Positions 39,884-46,063 of a DNA stretch of 64,000 bases are shown piece by piece. Source of the DNA: Pseudomonadota bacterium (lineage in GTDB: Bacteria; Pseudomonadota; Gammaproteobacteria; Steroidobacterales; Steroidobacteraceae); assembly GCA_023391815.1 (NCBI GenBank), contig JAEWAF010000097.1, forward strand, positions 62,001 through 126,000, in the 5' to 3' direction. The translations under genes were made by a program, and so were the position numbers. Numbering within the stretch: the stretch's first letter is position 1; each line of letters begins with the position of its first letter. Below the pieces are notes generated by a model. That model ran no database searches, was not told where the DNA came from, and saw nothing but the letters and a program-made list of their open reading frames with translations.

Positions 39884-40711
39884 TTATTCCGCGTACGCCG
39901 GAAAGGCCGGCAGCTTCTTGATGTCGGCGTACTCGTGCTGAATCACCACGGTCGCGCGCAGGTTCTTCGCGATGCCCTTGAATCGATCCAGCGACGCGAG
40001 CGAATCGGCTCGATCCGTGTTGAAGATCGGCACGCCGTTGTTGGCGTAGTTTTGTTCGAAGTGCGCCACGTCGCCGGATAACAAGACGTACTGCTTCGAG
40101 AGCTTCACTAACAATCCATGATGTCCTGGCGTGTGACCCGGCAAGTCGAGCACGACCACGCTTTCATCGCGGAACACATCCCTGTCGCCGCCGAGCTCTT
40201 CCAGCTTGCCTTCGCCGCTGAGCCAATGCGCCAGCGGCTTCGCTCGTTCGCTGCCCGGCGTTCGTAGCGCGGCGATATCGTCTTTGCCCATCAACAGTCG
40301 CGCCTTTGGAAACAAGGCCGCCTGTCCGGTGTGGTCGTAATGATAGTGGCTGATCCCGATGATCTCGATCTGTTCCGGCTCAACGCCGAGCACCTTCAGC
40401 TGATCCGGCAGCGATTTGCGCAAGCTCTCACCCGTCGCGCCCGGTCCCTGCAACGGCTTGCCGAGCGCCTCGGTCGACAATCCGGTGTCCCACAGCATGT
40501 ATGTATCGCCGTGTTTGATGAGATAACAGCTGACGGTCAACTCTTTGGATTGACCGGTGTACGCATAGGTGTCGGAGAACAAATTCAGGTCGTTTTCCAA
40601 GATGGCGCCGCAGTCGAGCCGCCACAGCTTCACCGGGGCGGGAGGCGTCGCGCTGGTCGCGGTATATGAGAGCGCGATGCAGGCAAGGAAGGTCAGGCTT
40701 CGTGCGATCAT
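39884..40711 (-). CDS. Metallo-beta-lactamase-fold hydrolase, AHL-lactonase-like
   Basis: 275 residues with a signal peptide (LTFLACIALSYTATSA). Zinc motif SHYHYDHTG (HxHxDH), then PGHTPGHHG and LSGDVAHF give the remaining His and Asp ligands. The overall layout (LWRLDCGAI at the N-terminus, DTGLSTEALGKP) is that of the N-acyl-homoserine-lactonase family, but the signal peptide places it in the periplasm, and other lactones or esters are possible substrates. Confidence 0.85.
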   Translation of the reverse strand: MIARSLTFLACIALSYTATSATPPAPVKLWRLDCGAILENDLNLFSDTYAYTGQSKELTVSCYLIKHGDTYMLWDTGLSTEALGKPLQGPGATGESLRKSLPDQLKVLGVEPEQIEIIGISHYHYDHTGQAALFPKARLLMGKDDIAALRTPGSERAKPLAHWLSGEGKLEELGGDRDVFRDESVVVLDLPGHTPGHHGLLVKLSKQYVLLSGDVAHFEQNYANNGVPIFNTDRADSLASLDRFKGIAKNLRATVVIQHEYADIKKLPAFPAYAE

Positions 40712-41014
40712 GAGTTACTTCTAGCGTCCTGCCGGGAATGGCATGCGGCGCACGGTAACGAACTCGGCGAAGGATGCAAGAGAGTGGCCGCGCGTGCTCG
40801 CGGCGCGCGCGGCTTCGGCCGTGGCTGTCTGCCATGGCGTGCCGCGATACACCGATCGTCAGAGCACAATTCCAGAAAAATGGAAGGGGGCGAACACCGA
40901 GGTTCCGCCTCTTTTTCCGTCGTTCTCAGCCCCGCGCGAGATGGGACGATCGCCAGGGTTCAAGGACGAGGCGAACATGATCGAGATTGGCATTTCTGTA
41001 TCCGGACGGATACA
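40712..41014. other. Intergenic region before the toxin-antitoxin pair
   Basis: About 300 bases. Apart from the operator at 40997-41014 and a weak TTCCA...TGGAA hairpin near 40871, I see no gene, terminator or strong promoter. Frames across it lack ribosome sites. Confidence 0.5.
40997..41014. promoter_or_regulatory. Operator abutting the toxin start
   Basis: TGTATCCGGACGGATACA: 8-base arms around GA. It ends directly before the toxin ATG at 41015 and covers the position of the ribosome site, so antitoxin binding here would block transcription and DNA access at the very start of the operon, as usual for autoregulated toxin-antitoxin modules. Confidence 0.7.
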
Positions 41015-41320
41015 ATGGAAATAGTAAACACCCTGCTTCGGACGGCGGAGTTCGCCGAATGGTTGCGGCGCCTGCAGGATCTCAATGGCAAGGCGCGCAT
41101 CCTTGCACGGCTGGATGCAGCCGAGTTGGGGCACTTCGGTGACTGTGTGCCGGTTGGCGAGGGCGTCAGTGAAATGCGCATCCACGCCGGGCCAGGCTAC
41201 CGCGTGTATTTCACGCGGCAGGGCAGGGTCGTGTACGTGCTGCTGGTGGGTGGAGACAAGTCCACGCAAAACCGTGACATCAAGCGTGCGATTCAGCTTG
41301 CGCGCGAATTGGAGGAATGA
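41015..41320 (+). CDS. Type II toxin, RelE/HigB-like (Gp49 family)
   Basis: 101 residues. FAEWLRRLQDLNGKARILARLDAAELGHFGD followed by GVSEMRIHAGPGYRVYFTRQG and VYVLLVGGDKSTQNRDIKRA matches the addiction-module killer protein family, ribosome-dependent RNases of the RelE fold. The conserved basic and aromatic residues of the C-terminal half (RIHAGPGYRVYF, KSTQ) are intact. ATG 41015 lies directly after the operator. The antitoxin gene begins three bases after its stop, so the order is toxin first, as in higBA. Confidence 0.88.
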   Translation: MEIVNTLLRTAEFAEWLRRLQDLNGKARILARLDAAELGHFGDCVPVGEGVSEMRIHAGPGYRVYFTRQGRVVYVLLVGGDKSTQNRDIKRAIQLARELEE

Positions 41321-41323
41321 GGA

Positions 41324-41641
41324 ATGAAGAAGGCGAAAAGACGAGCGAAGACCAAGTCGCGCGCCGTGGAGCTTGCGCCATTCGACGCCGCTGATTTTCT
41401 CGATAACGAGGAACTCATCGCTGAGTACCTTGCGGCAGCGCTGGAAGATTCGAACCCCGATACGTTTCTTCGCGCGATGGCCAATGTGGCGAAAGCCCGC
41501 GGCGTTTCTCAAATCGCGAAGACGTCAGGGTTGGGGCGAGAGAGCCTGTACAAGGCGCTCGCACCCGGCGCCAAGGTGCGATACGAAACGGTCCGGAAGG
41601 TGTTGGACTCGCTGGGCGTCAGGCTGACAGTGGCTGCCTAG
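41324..41641 (+). CDS. Antitoxin of the HigA-like addiction-module family
   Basis: 105 residues with GGAGG in the 3' end of the toxin gene. The N-terminus is Lys/Arg-rich (KKAKRRAKTKSRAVE), then FDAADFLDNEELIAEYLAAAL and the helix-turn-helix SQIAKTSGLGRESLYKALAP. The HTH probably binds the operator at 40997-41014 and the N-terminal part probably masks the toxin. Stop at 41641 is only eight bases before the left att repeat of the integrative element. Confidence 0.88.
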   Translation: MKKAKRRAKTKSRAVELAPFDAADFLDNEELIAEYLAAALEDSNPDTFLRAMANVAKARGVSQIAKTSGLGRESLYKALAPGAKVRYETVRKVLDSLGVRLTVAA

Positions 41642-41649
41642 CCTGGCGC

Positions 41650-41681
41650 GATCGGGAGATGGTGCGGCTGAGGGACTCGAA
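41650..41681 (+). repeat. Left attachment repeat of the integrative element
   Basis: A 32-base copy of the tRNA-Thr 3' end region at 45929-45961, in direct orientation. It differs by one substitution (T to G at 41654) and one deleted T in the acceptor-stem part; the longest exact blocks are GGAGATGGTGC and GGCTGAGGGACTCGAA. It marks the left border of the 4.3-kb element. Confidence 0.75.
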
Positions 41682-41736
41682 GGAATAGGCTGATTTCGGC
41701 CTTTTTACAGCCTCAGGCGAGCGCCAAAAAACGCTT

Positions 41737-41756
41737 ATACCCCCAGAAATACCCCC
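41737..41756 (+). promoter_or_regulatory. Paired ATACCCCC sites, left end
   Basis: ATACCCCC at 41737-41744 and again at 41749-41756, 12 bases start to start. The same pair with the same spacing occurs at the right end (45805-45824). Most likely integrase arm-type or excisionase sites. Confidence 0.5.
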
Positions 41757-41844
41757 GCACGCTATCCGCTAGCCGTGAGCGGCCGCCGCCAGTGCGCTAA
41801 CACCGGCGACGGCCTAACCACAACCGCACAACCGAGGTGTAGTC

Positions 41845-42015
41845 ATGGCTGGCTGCAATTGTACCCCGCTCGGCGGGACGTCCCCGTATCTGTCGTTCCC
41901 ATCAGAAAGCGCGATCCACGCATTCCCAGGTCATCCGTCCGCTCGCGCTGATCTGAATGGCGCGCTGACTGGCGTTCAAGCCAAGTTCCGTGCGACGCAG
42001 GGAGGTGCCGCGTGA
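41845..42015 (+). CDS. Small element protein (56 residues)
   Basis: ATG 41845 with GAGGTG five bases upstream; the stop overlaps the next start as GTGA (42012-42015). The protein begins MAGCNCTPLGG with two close Cys, has the segment SFPSESAIHAFPGHPSA and ends FRATQGGAA. No family recognised and no membrane segment. Coupling to the next gene and the ribosome site support it as real, the first of four nested genes. Confidence 0.6.
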   Translation: MAGCNCTPLGGTSPYLSFPSESAIHAFPGHPSARADLNGALTGVQAKFRATQGGAA

Positions 42016-42224
42016 GCGTCATTACCGAGCTGGCGGAGGCGCGCGCAACTGCGCTCGTGTTGCGCGCGACGGCGAGGGCCACTCGCGCTGAACAAGATGC
42101 GCTTCGTTTCCGGCTCAACCGTGCCGCCGATACGTTGGACAGCGTGGTGGCATTGGCTGCGCGTTGTTTGGAGCGGATCGAAGAGCTTGAACGACAGCTG
42201 CGTCAGCTGGGCGGTGGCCAATGA
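42012..42224 (+). CDS. Small coiled-coil element protein (70 residues)
   Basis: GTG 42012 overlaps the preceding stop. Helical throughout, with heptad-like hydrophobics (TELAEARATALVLRATARAT, LDSVVALAARCLERIEELER), rich in Ala and Arg. Overlaps the next gene as ATGA. Unknown function, perhaps an adaptor for the regulator two genes on. Confidence 0.65.
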   Translation: MSVITELAEARATALVLRATARATRAEQDALRFRLNRAADTLDSVVALAARCLERIEELERQLRQLGGGQ

Positions 42225-42445
42225 AGGCCCTGAAGGGCAGTGCGCGGCCTGCACGCGCGTCAGGGGATGCGGTCGTGCTGGCCATCCGTAACCTTCAGGT
42301 GGCGCATGCGGTGGCCACTGCGGCGGAGCGTGCGGCCACGCACGACTTGATCGAAGGGCACTGCCTCGCTGACGTGCTCGTCGCCATTGTGCTCTTGGTC
42401 GAACGCGGGCTGGAGGCGCTCGACCACATGAAGGCGCGGCCATGA
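42221..42445 (+). CDS. Small element protein (74 residues)
   Basis: ATG 42221. Basic N-terminus (MKALKGSARPARASG), then helical LAIRNLQVAHAVATAAERAA and a hydrophobic stretch ADVLVAIVLLVERGL. Ends in an ATGA overlap with the XRE gene. No family recognised. Confidence 0.65.
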   Translation: MKALKGSARPARASGDAVVLAIRNLQVAHAVATAAERAATHDLIEGHCLADVLVAIVLLVERGLEALDHMKARP

Positions 42446-42831
42446 TGACGATACGCGCTGAAACCAAACGTTACTTTGCGGTACTCGGCCCCCACATTGC
42501 TCAGCTACGGAAGGCGCGACACATGACGCAAGCCGAGTTGGCGCGGGCAATCGGCGTCTCTCAGCAAGCGGTCTTCGCGTACGAGGTGGGCGAGCGTGGA
42601 GTTTCAGTGCTCATCCTAGCCAAGATCGCGAAGGTGTTCGCCGTTCCTGTGGAAGAGCTGATCGGCATGGCGCGACCGGCAGCCGTTCCAAAGCGGCGCC
42701 TATCGCCACGTGTCATGCGACATGCGGAGCGCTTACAAGCGCTATCCAAGACGCAGCAGCGATTCATCACGCGGATCATCGATGTGCTGCTGGAGAACAA
42801 CTCTCCGCGACCGCCGAGCGCTTCGAGCTAA
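42442..42831 (+). CDS. XRE-family regulator of the element
   Basis: 129 residues from ATG 42442. A lambda-repressor-like HTH is clear: HIAQLRKARHMTQAELARAIGVSQQAVFAYE, with VSVLILAKIAKVFAVPVEELIG completing the five-helix domain. The C-terminal 45 residues are helical (LSPRVMRHAERLQALSKTQQ), possibly for dimerisation. Probably the control repressor of the element. Confidence 0.87.
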   Translation: MMTIRAETKRYFAVLGPHIAQLRKARHMTQAELARAIGVSQQAVFAYEVGERGVSVLILAKIAKVFAVPVEELIGMARPAAVPKRRLSPRVMRHAERLQALSKTQQRFITRIIDVLLENNSPRPPSASS

Positions 42832-42842
42832 TCGGAACGTCA

Positions 42843-42869
42843 GCCCGGTGCTCGCGGCCGGGGCCTTTT
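42843..42869 (+). terminator. Possible terminator after the XRE gene
   Basis: GCCCGG ... CCGGGGC with one unpaired G, followed by TTTT. It lies between the XRE gene and the convergent HTH gene. Modest stem. Confidence 0.4.
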
Positions 42870-42926
42870 GCCGCAGAACCTTCCTTTTCCTTCCCTTGAA
42901 AACCTTTCCGTTTGTTTCCGTTCCTG

Positions 42927-43760
42927 CTAGCGGGTCAAGTTTGCGTCGTCGAGTTCTATGGCTGGCTTTGGTGCTGATTCTTTTCGGGGCTGGACCGGCA
43001 GTCGTCTGCGATCGATCAGCTGCGTAATGGCAGCCTTGACCTGCTGTTCCGTGTAGCCGGTCAGTTTTCTGATAAGGCTGTAGTCCGTGAGGCTGACAGC
43101 AGTGCCTCCCAAGTGGAGTTGAACAAAGGCGTACTCGACCCGCTCGTTTATCTGCTCGAAGCTATGAGCGTTCTTGGGTTTCCTACTCTCGCTGAAAGGG
43201 TTCTGGAAAGGACTGTATTCCTTTTGACGAGGCGGAATCGCCGAAGAGGTTTTAAATACCGGTTCTACTCCCTGTTCAAGATCCCTGTTCAGCGGCCACC
43301 TATTGACCGCATCTGAGATCAAATTGGCCGCACCTTCGCTCGGCTTGGCCGGAACACTCTCTGCGTTGGCCGGAACGTATGTTTTTTCCACCGGCGCAGC
43401 AGCTTCTTGCGATGGCATTCCATCGGCCGGGATGCCAGCATGCGGCGATAGATTGGCCGGAGCTTCGACGGAATCAGGAATCGATGCGGTATAAACCGTC
43501 CGGCGCCATGCCTTGCCGCTGTCCTTCACGAAGCTCCGTTGAATCCATCCATCGCGCTCTAGCGACTGCACGTGGCGCCGTACCGAACGCTCGCCAAAGC
43601 CGGTCCGCTCGGCGATTCTGGGTTGACCAACCCAGCACCGACCTTCTTCGTTCATGTGCATGAAAAGAGCCATAGCGGTGAGTCTGAGGCGGTGATTGTC
43701 CGGGCCCTGCGGGCCCATCACTTGCTCCGCCCAATCCCAACGCTTGACGCTGCGAGCCAT
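42927..43760 (-). CDS. HTH protein, replication/phage-regulator-like
   Basis: 277 residues from ATG 43760; the longer upstream frame crosses the AlpA-like gene. N-terminal winged helix: LRLTAMALFMHMNEEGRCWV, QPRIAERTGFGERSVRRHVQ and LERDGWIQRSF, the HTH_36-type pattern of phage and plasmid replication or regulatory proteins. A Pro/Ser-rich linker (about 100-185) leads to a second helical domain with YALIRKLTGYTEQQVKAAITQLIDRRR-like sequence. Possibly the element's replication or DNA-processing protein; not certain. Confidence 0.75.
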   Translation of the reverse strand: MARSVKRWDWAEQVMGPQGPDNHRLRLTAMALFMHMNEEGRCWVGQPRIAERTGFGERSVRRHVQSLERDGWIQRSFVKDSGKAWRRTVYTASIPDSVEAPANLSPHAGIPADGMPSQEAAAPVEKTYVPANAESVPAKPSEGAANLISDAVNRWPLNRDLEQGVEPVFKTSSAIPPRQKEYSPFQNPFSESRKPKNAHSFEQINERVEYAFVQLHLGGTAVSLTDYSLIRKLTGYTEQQVKAAITQLIDRRRLPVQPRKESAPKPAIELDDANLTR

Positions 43761-43768
43761 GGCGCAGC

Positions 43769-44053
43769 TCACACATCCGACCGTTGGTCGAGAACGTCGC
43801 GCGGCGACGGCATCATTGCCAAGCGACGCTGATGTAGTTCGTGGACGAGTTTGCGGAGCTGATCGGTGGTGGCGGCGGCGATGCGTGCGCAGATGAGCGC
43901 TTGGACTTCGTGACGCGGCCACGCTGAGGAACGACCGAGGCGAACGGGTCGGGTCCAGATGCCGCGCTGGATATCAAGGTACAAACTGGAGCGGCCATCG
44001 CCGCGCTGTTCGAGAACTGCCGGGAGGCGGTCGAGGTGAAGCATGTCGGTCAT
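43769..44053 (-). CDS. AlpA-like regulator
   Basis: 94 residues from ATG 44053 (ATG 44044 is possible). RLPAVLEQRGDGRSSLYLDI, GIWTRPVRLGRSSAWPRHEV and ALICARIAAATTDQLRKLV match the AlpA/excisionase-type winged-helix family that controls integrase expression and excision in P4- and CP4-57-like elements. Placed eight bases before the HTH gene, with an inverted repeat just upstream of its start (44058-44083). Confidence 0.87.
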   Translation of the reverse strand: MTDMLHLDRLPAVLEQRGDGRSSLYLDIQRGIWTRPVRLGRSSAWPRHEVQALICARIAAATTDQLRKLVHELHQRRLAMMPSPRDVLDQRSDV

Positions 44054-44057
44054 GAGT

Positions 44058-44083
44058 GCATCCGTATGAATGGTGACGGATGC
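44058..44083. repeat. Inverted repeat before the AlpA-like gene
   Basis: GCATCCGT and ACGGATGC are a perfect 8-base inverted repeat with a 10-base spacer, four bases upstream of ATG 44053. Position suits autoregulation or a leader hairpin covering the ribosome site. Confidence 0.5.
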
Positions 44084-44102
44084 GAACAATCGACGGCACA
44101 CC

Positions 44103-44136
44103 CCACTCCGGCGCAAGGCTATCCGGAGTGGTTTTT
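44103..44136 (+). terminator. Plus-strand-oriented hairpin with T-run
   Basis: CCACTCCGG, an 11-base loop, CCGGAGTGG, then TTTTT. It overlaps the 3' end of the minus-strand gene at 44119-44520, so the T-run is on the strand opposite to the genes. It may stop plus-strand transcripts entering the integrase side. Confidence 0.55.
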
Positions 44137-44520
44137 AGCGCGCTTCATGTATTCCCAGGCCGTGGACTCGGATACGTTCCTGCGTTTCGCAAGTTGGCGC
44201 ACGGCGCTCGTCTGCGATAGCGAAGCGTTGGTCTTGCGAAGCGCGGCGACAGCTTTGACGAACGCCTCGGCTTTGGCGTTCGCTGCTGACGACTGGATCG
44301 CTTGGCCGCGCTTCGCATGCTCTCGAAATTTTTGACCTAACTTCCGATCCTCTTCTGCCTGTCGCTCGGCCTTGATGCGTTCATCGATCGTTCGGGGGGC
44401 ACGTTCGAGCAATAGCCTCTTCTGTTTCTCAGTGAGACCTGTTGCTGCTTCGACTCGCTCGACCAGTGCCCGCTTTTCCCAGAACGCTCGATTGATATCG
44501 TTCAACTCGTCCGCCGTCAT
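44119..44520 (-). CDS. Hypothetical element protein
   Basis: 133 residues from ATG 44520, which has GAAGAAGG directly upstream; the frame is open to 44637 but would overlap the integrase. Charged and helical: LNDINRAFWEKRALVERVEAA, then LLLERAPRTIDERIKAERQAEE and a basic C-terminus with LAKRRNVSESTAWEYMKRAK, which resembles a terminal HTH. No family recognised. It lies between the integrase and the AlpA-like gene. Confidence 0.65.
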   Translation of the reverse strand: MTADELNDINRAFWEKRALVERVEAATGLTEKQKRLLLERAPRTIDERIKAERQAEEDRKLGQKFREHAKRGQAIQSSAANAKAEAFVKAVAALRKTNASLSQTSAVRQLAKRRNVSESTAWEYMKRAKNHSG

Positions 44521-44570
44521 GACCTTCTTCGGGCGCGCATTCCACGACGCGGTGGTTTTCCTCCGTCCCG

Positions 44571-45776
44571 TCACCCAGCGCTCCTGATTGCGACGATATT
44601 CCCACCGGCCTTGAGCCCATCGAGATAATCTGCCCATGCCTGCATCATCTTGCGGCGCTCTTGGATTCGCTCGGCGCGGTTATAGGCGGCGCGGACCTTG
44701 TTCCGCTCGGCGTGCGCCAACTGCAACTCGATGACGTCTGGATGCCAGCCCTGTTCGTTGAGCGACGTCGATGCCATCGCGCGGAAGCCGTGGCCGCACA
44801 TTTCGTCGGACGCATATCCGAGCCGGCGCAGGGCACCGTTGATGGTGTTATCGGAGATCGGGCGCTTGTGGCTCAGGACGGAGGGGAACAGGAACTCGCT
44901 GCTTCCGCTCCAAGGCCGCAGCTCGTCAAGCAGCCGCACGGCCTGTTTCGGCAACGGAACGATGTGGGTCTCCCGCATCTTCATTCGCTCGGCCGGAATA
45001 CGCCACAACGGTTCCTTGCCCGTCAGTTCGAACTCTTCCCATCGGGCGCCGCGTAACTCTCCCGGCCGAACGAACAGCAGCGGCGCGAGCTTCAGGGCGA
45101 AGGCAGTCGACGCATGGCCGGTATAGCCGTCGATGGCATTGAGCAATTGCCCGATCTGCTCTGGCTCGGTGATGGCGGGCCGATTGGTCCTAACCACCGG
45201 CGCCAGTGCGCCACGTAGGTCAGACGTCGGGTCGCGATCTGCTCGGCCGGTGGCCACAGCGAACCGGAATATCTGTCCGCAGCGCTGCTTGGCACGGTGC
45301 GCCGTCTCGTGTTTCCCGCGAGCCTCAATACGCCTGATCGTGGCAAGAACGTCGGCCGCTGTGAGCTTGCGAATCGGTTGCGAGCCGAGGGACGGAAACA
45401 GCAATGTCTCAAATAGCCACAGCGCTTTCGTATAGGTCGTCGCGGAGAGTTTCTTTTGCTGGAGTTCTAGCCACTCACGCGCGATGGCCTCGAAGGTGTT
45501 GGCGTCAGCGAGCTTTTCAGCCCGACGTTGAGCGCTTGGATCGATGCCATCGGCCAGCAGCCGCCTCGCTTCGTCCCGCTTCTCTCGTGCGCGCTTCAAA
45601 GAAACATCCGGGTAAGCGCCGATGGCCAGCAACTTCTCCTTGCCATGAACTCGGTACTTCAATCGCCAGAGGCGCGAGCCTTGAGGATTGACCAAGAGGT
45701 ACAGGCCGCCACCGTCGAACAACTTCGCGGGCTTCTCCGTGGCTTTCGCGGCTCGCACGGCCGTCTCGGTTAGCAT
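44571..45776 (-). CDS. Tyrosine recombinase (P4-type integrase)
   Basis: 401 residues from ATG 45776 (MLTETAVRAAKATEKP). N-terminal DUF4102-like arm-binding domain DGGGLYLLVNPQGSRLWRLKY, core-binding domain with KLSATTYTKALWLFE, and a catalytic domain with the Arg in RPGELRGARW, the HGFR box in GHGFRAMAST, the second His in LQLAHAERN and the nucleophilic Tyr in RAAYNRAER. The gene sits about 160 bases from the tRNA-Thr target with its start toward the tRNA, as usual for P4-like elements. Paired ATACCCC sites overlap its start region. Confidence 0.93.
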   Translation of the reverse strand: MLTETAVRAAKATEKPAKLFDGGGLYLLVNPQGSRLWRLKYRVHGKEKLLAIGAYPDVSLKRAREKRDEARRLLADGIDPSAQRRAEKLADANTFEAIAREWLELQQKKLSATTYTKALWLFETLLFPSLGSQPIRKLTAADVLATIRRIEARGKHETAHRAKQRCGQIFRFAVATGRADRDPTSDLRGALAPVVRTNRPAITEPEQIGQLLNAIDGYTGHASTAFALKLAPLLFVRPGELRGARWEEFELTGKEPLWRIPAERMKMRETHIVPLPKQAVRLLDELRPWSGSSEFLFPSVLSHKRPISDNTINGALRRLGYASDEMCGHGFRAMASTSLNEQGWHPDVIELQLAHAERNKVRAAYNRAERIQERRKMMQAWADYLDGLKAGGNIVAIRSAG

Positions 45777-45824
45777 GGGGGTATCGGAGGTGGGGAAGTG
45801 AAGGATACCCCTACACATACCCCC
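45777..45824. promoter_or_regulatory. ATACCCC sites at the integrase end
   Basis: ATACCCCT at 45805-45812 and ATACCCCC at 45817-45824 (12 bases start to start, same orientation as at 41737), plus the inverted copy GGGGGTAT at 45777-45784 directly before the integrase ATG. Candidate arm-type integrase sites; binding would also repress the gene. Confidence 0.5.
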
Positions 45825-45928
45825 GACTGTGCTAGGCTGTCAACGGACGGCTTCGGATAGCGGTGGATGGAATTCCGGGGAAAAACCAGCGGATTTCTTG
45901 CTTCGAGTAACGTCTGCGGACGTTCTTG

Positions 45929-45961
45929 GATCTGGAGATGGTGCTGGCTGAGGGACTCGAA
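45929..45961 (+). repeat. Right attachment repeat, in the tRNA-Thr 3' end
   Basis: 33 bases, matching the left copy at 41650-41681 with one substitution and one extra T. From 45939 it is part of the tRNA gene (CCA end, acceptor stem, T-arm), as expected for integration at a tRNA 3' end. Confidence 0.75.
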
Positions 45962-46014
45962 CCCCCGACCCACTGATTACAAATCAGTAGCTCTACCAAC
46001 TGAGCTAAGCCAGC
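45939..46014 (-). tRNA. tRNA-Thr (anticodon TGT)
   Basis: 76 bases including an encoded CCA. Acceptor stem GCTGGCT/AGCCAGC, D-arm GCTC-AGTTGGTA-GAGC, anticodon stem ACTGA/TCAGT around TTTGTAA (anticodon TGT, codon ACA), and T-arm GGGGG-TTCGAGT-CCCTC. All stems pair, with one G-T in the T stem. It is intact despite hosting the element. Confidence 0.97.
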
Positions 46015-46063
46015 CCGGCGAAGGGCGGGGATTGTAAGCCAGAACCGCCCCGGCGGGAACCTC

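Larger units (their letters stand above)
41650..45961. mobile_element. Integrative element in tRNA-Thr (about 4.3 kb)
   Basis: Bounded by imperfect direct repeats of the tRNA-Thr 3' end. Contents: four small overlapping plus-strand genes ending in an XRE regulator, an HTH protein, an AlpA-like regulator, a hypothetical protein and a P4-type integrase beside the tRNA. No structural, terminase or conjugation genes, so it is a minimal satellite-like island or the remnant of a larger one. The neighbouring toxin-antitoxin pair lies just outside the left repeat. Confidence 0.75.

Noticed and set aside
42880..42926. Pyrimidine-rich stretch between two convergent element genes
   Set aside because: Runs of C and T without repeats or symmetry; I see no function beyond the neighbouring possible terminator.
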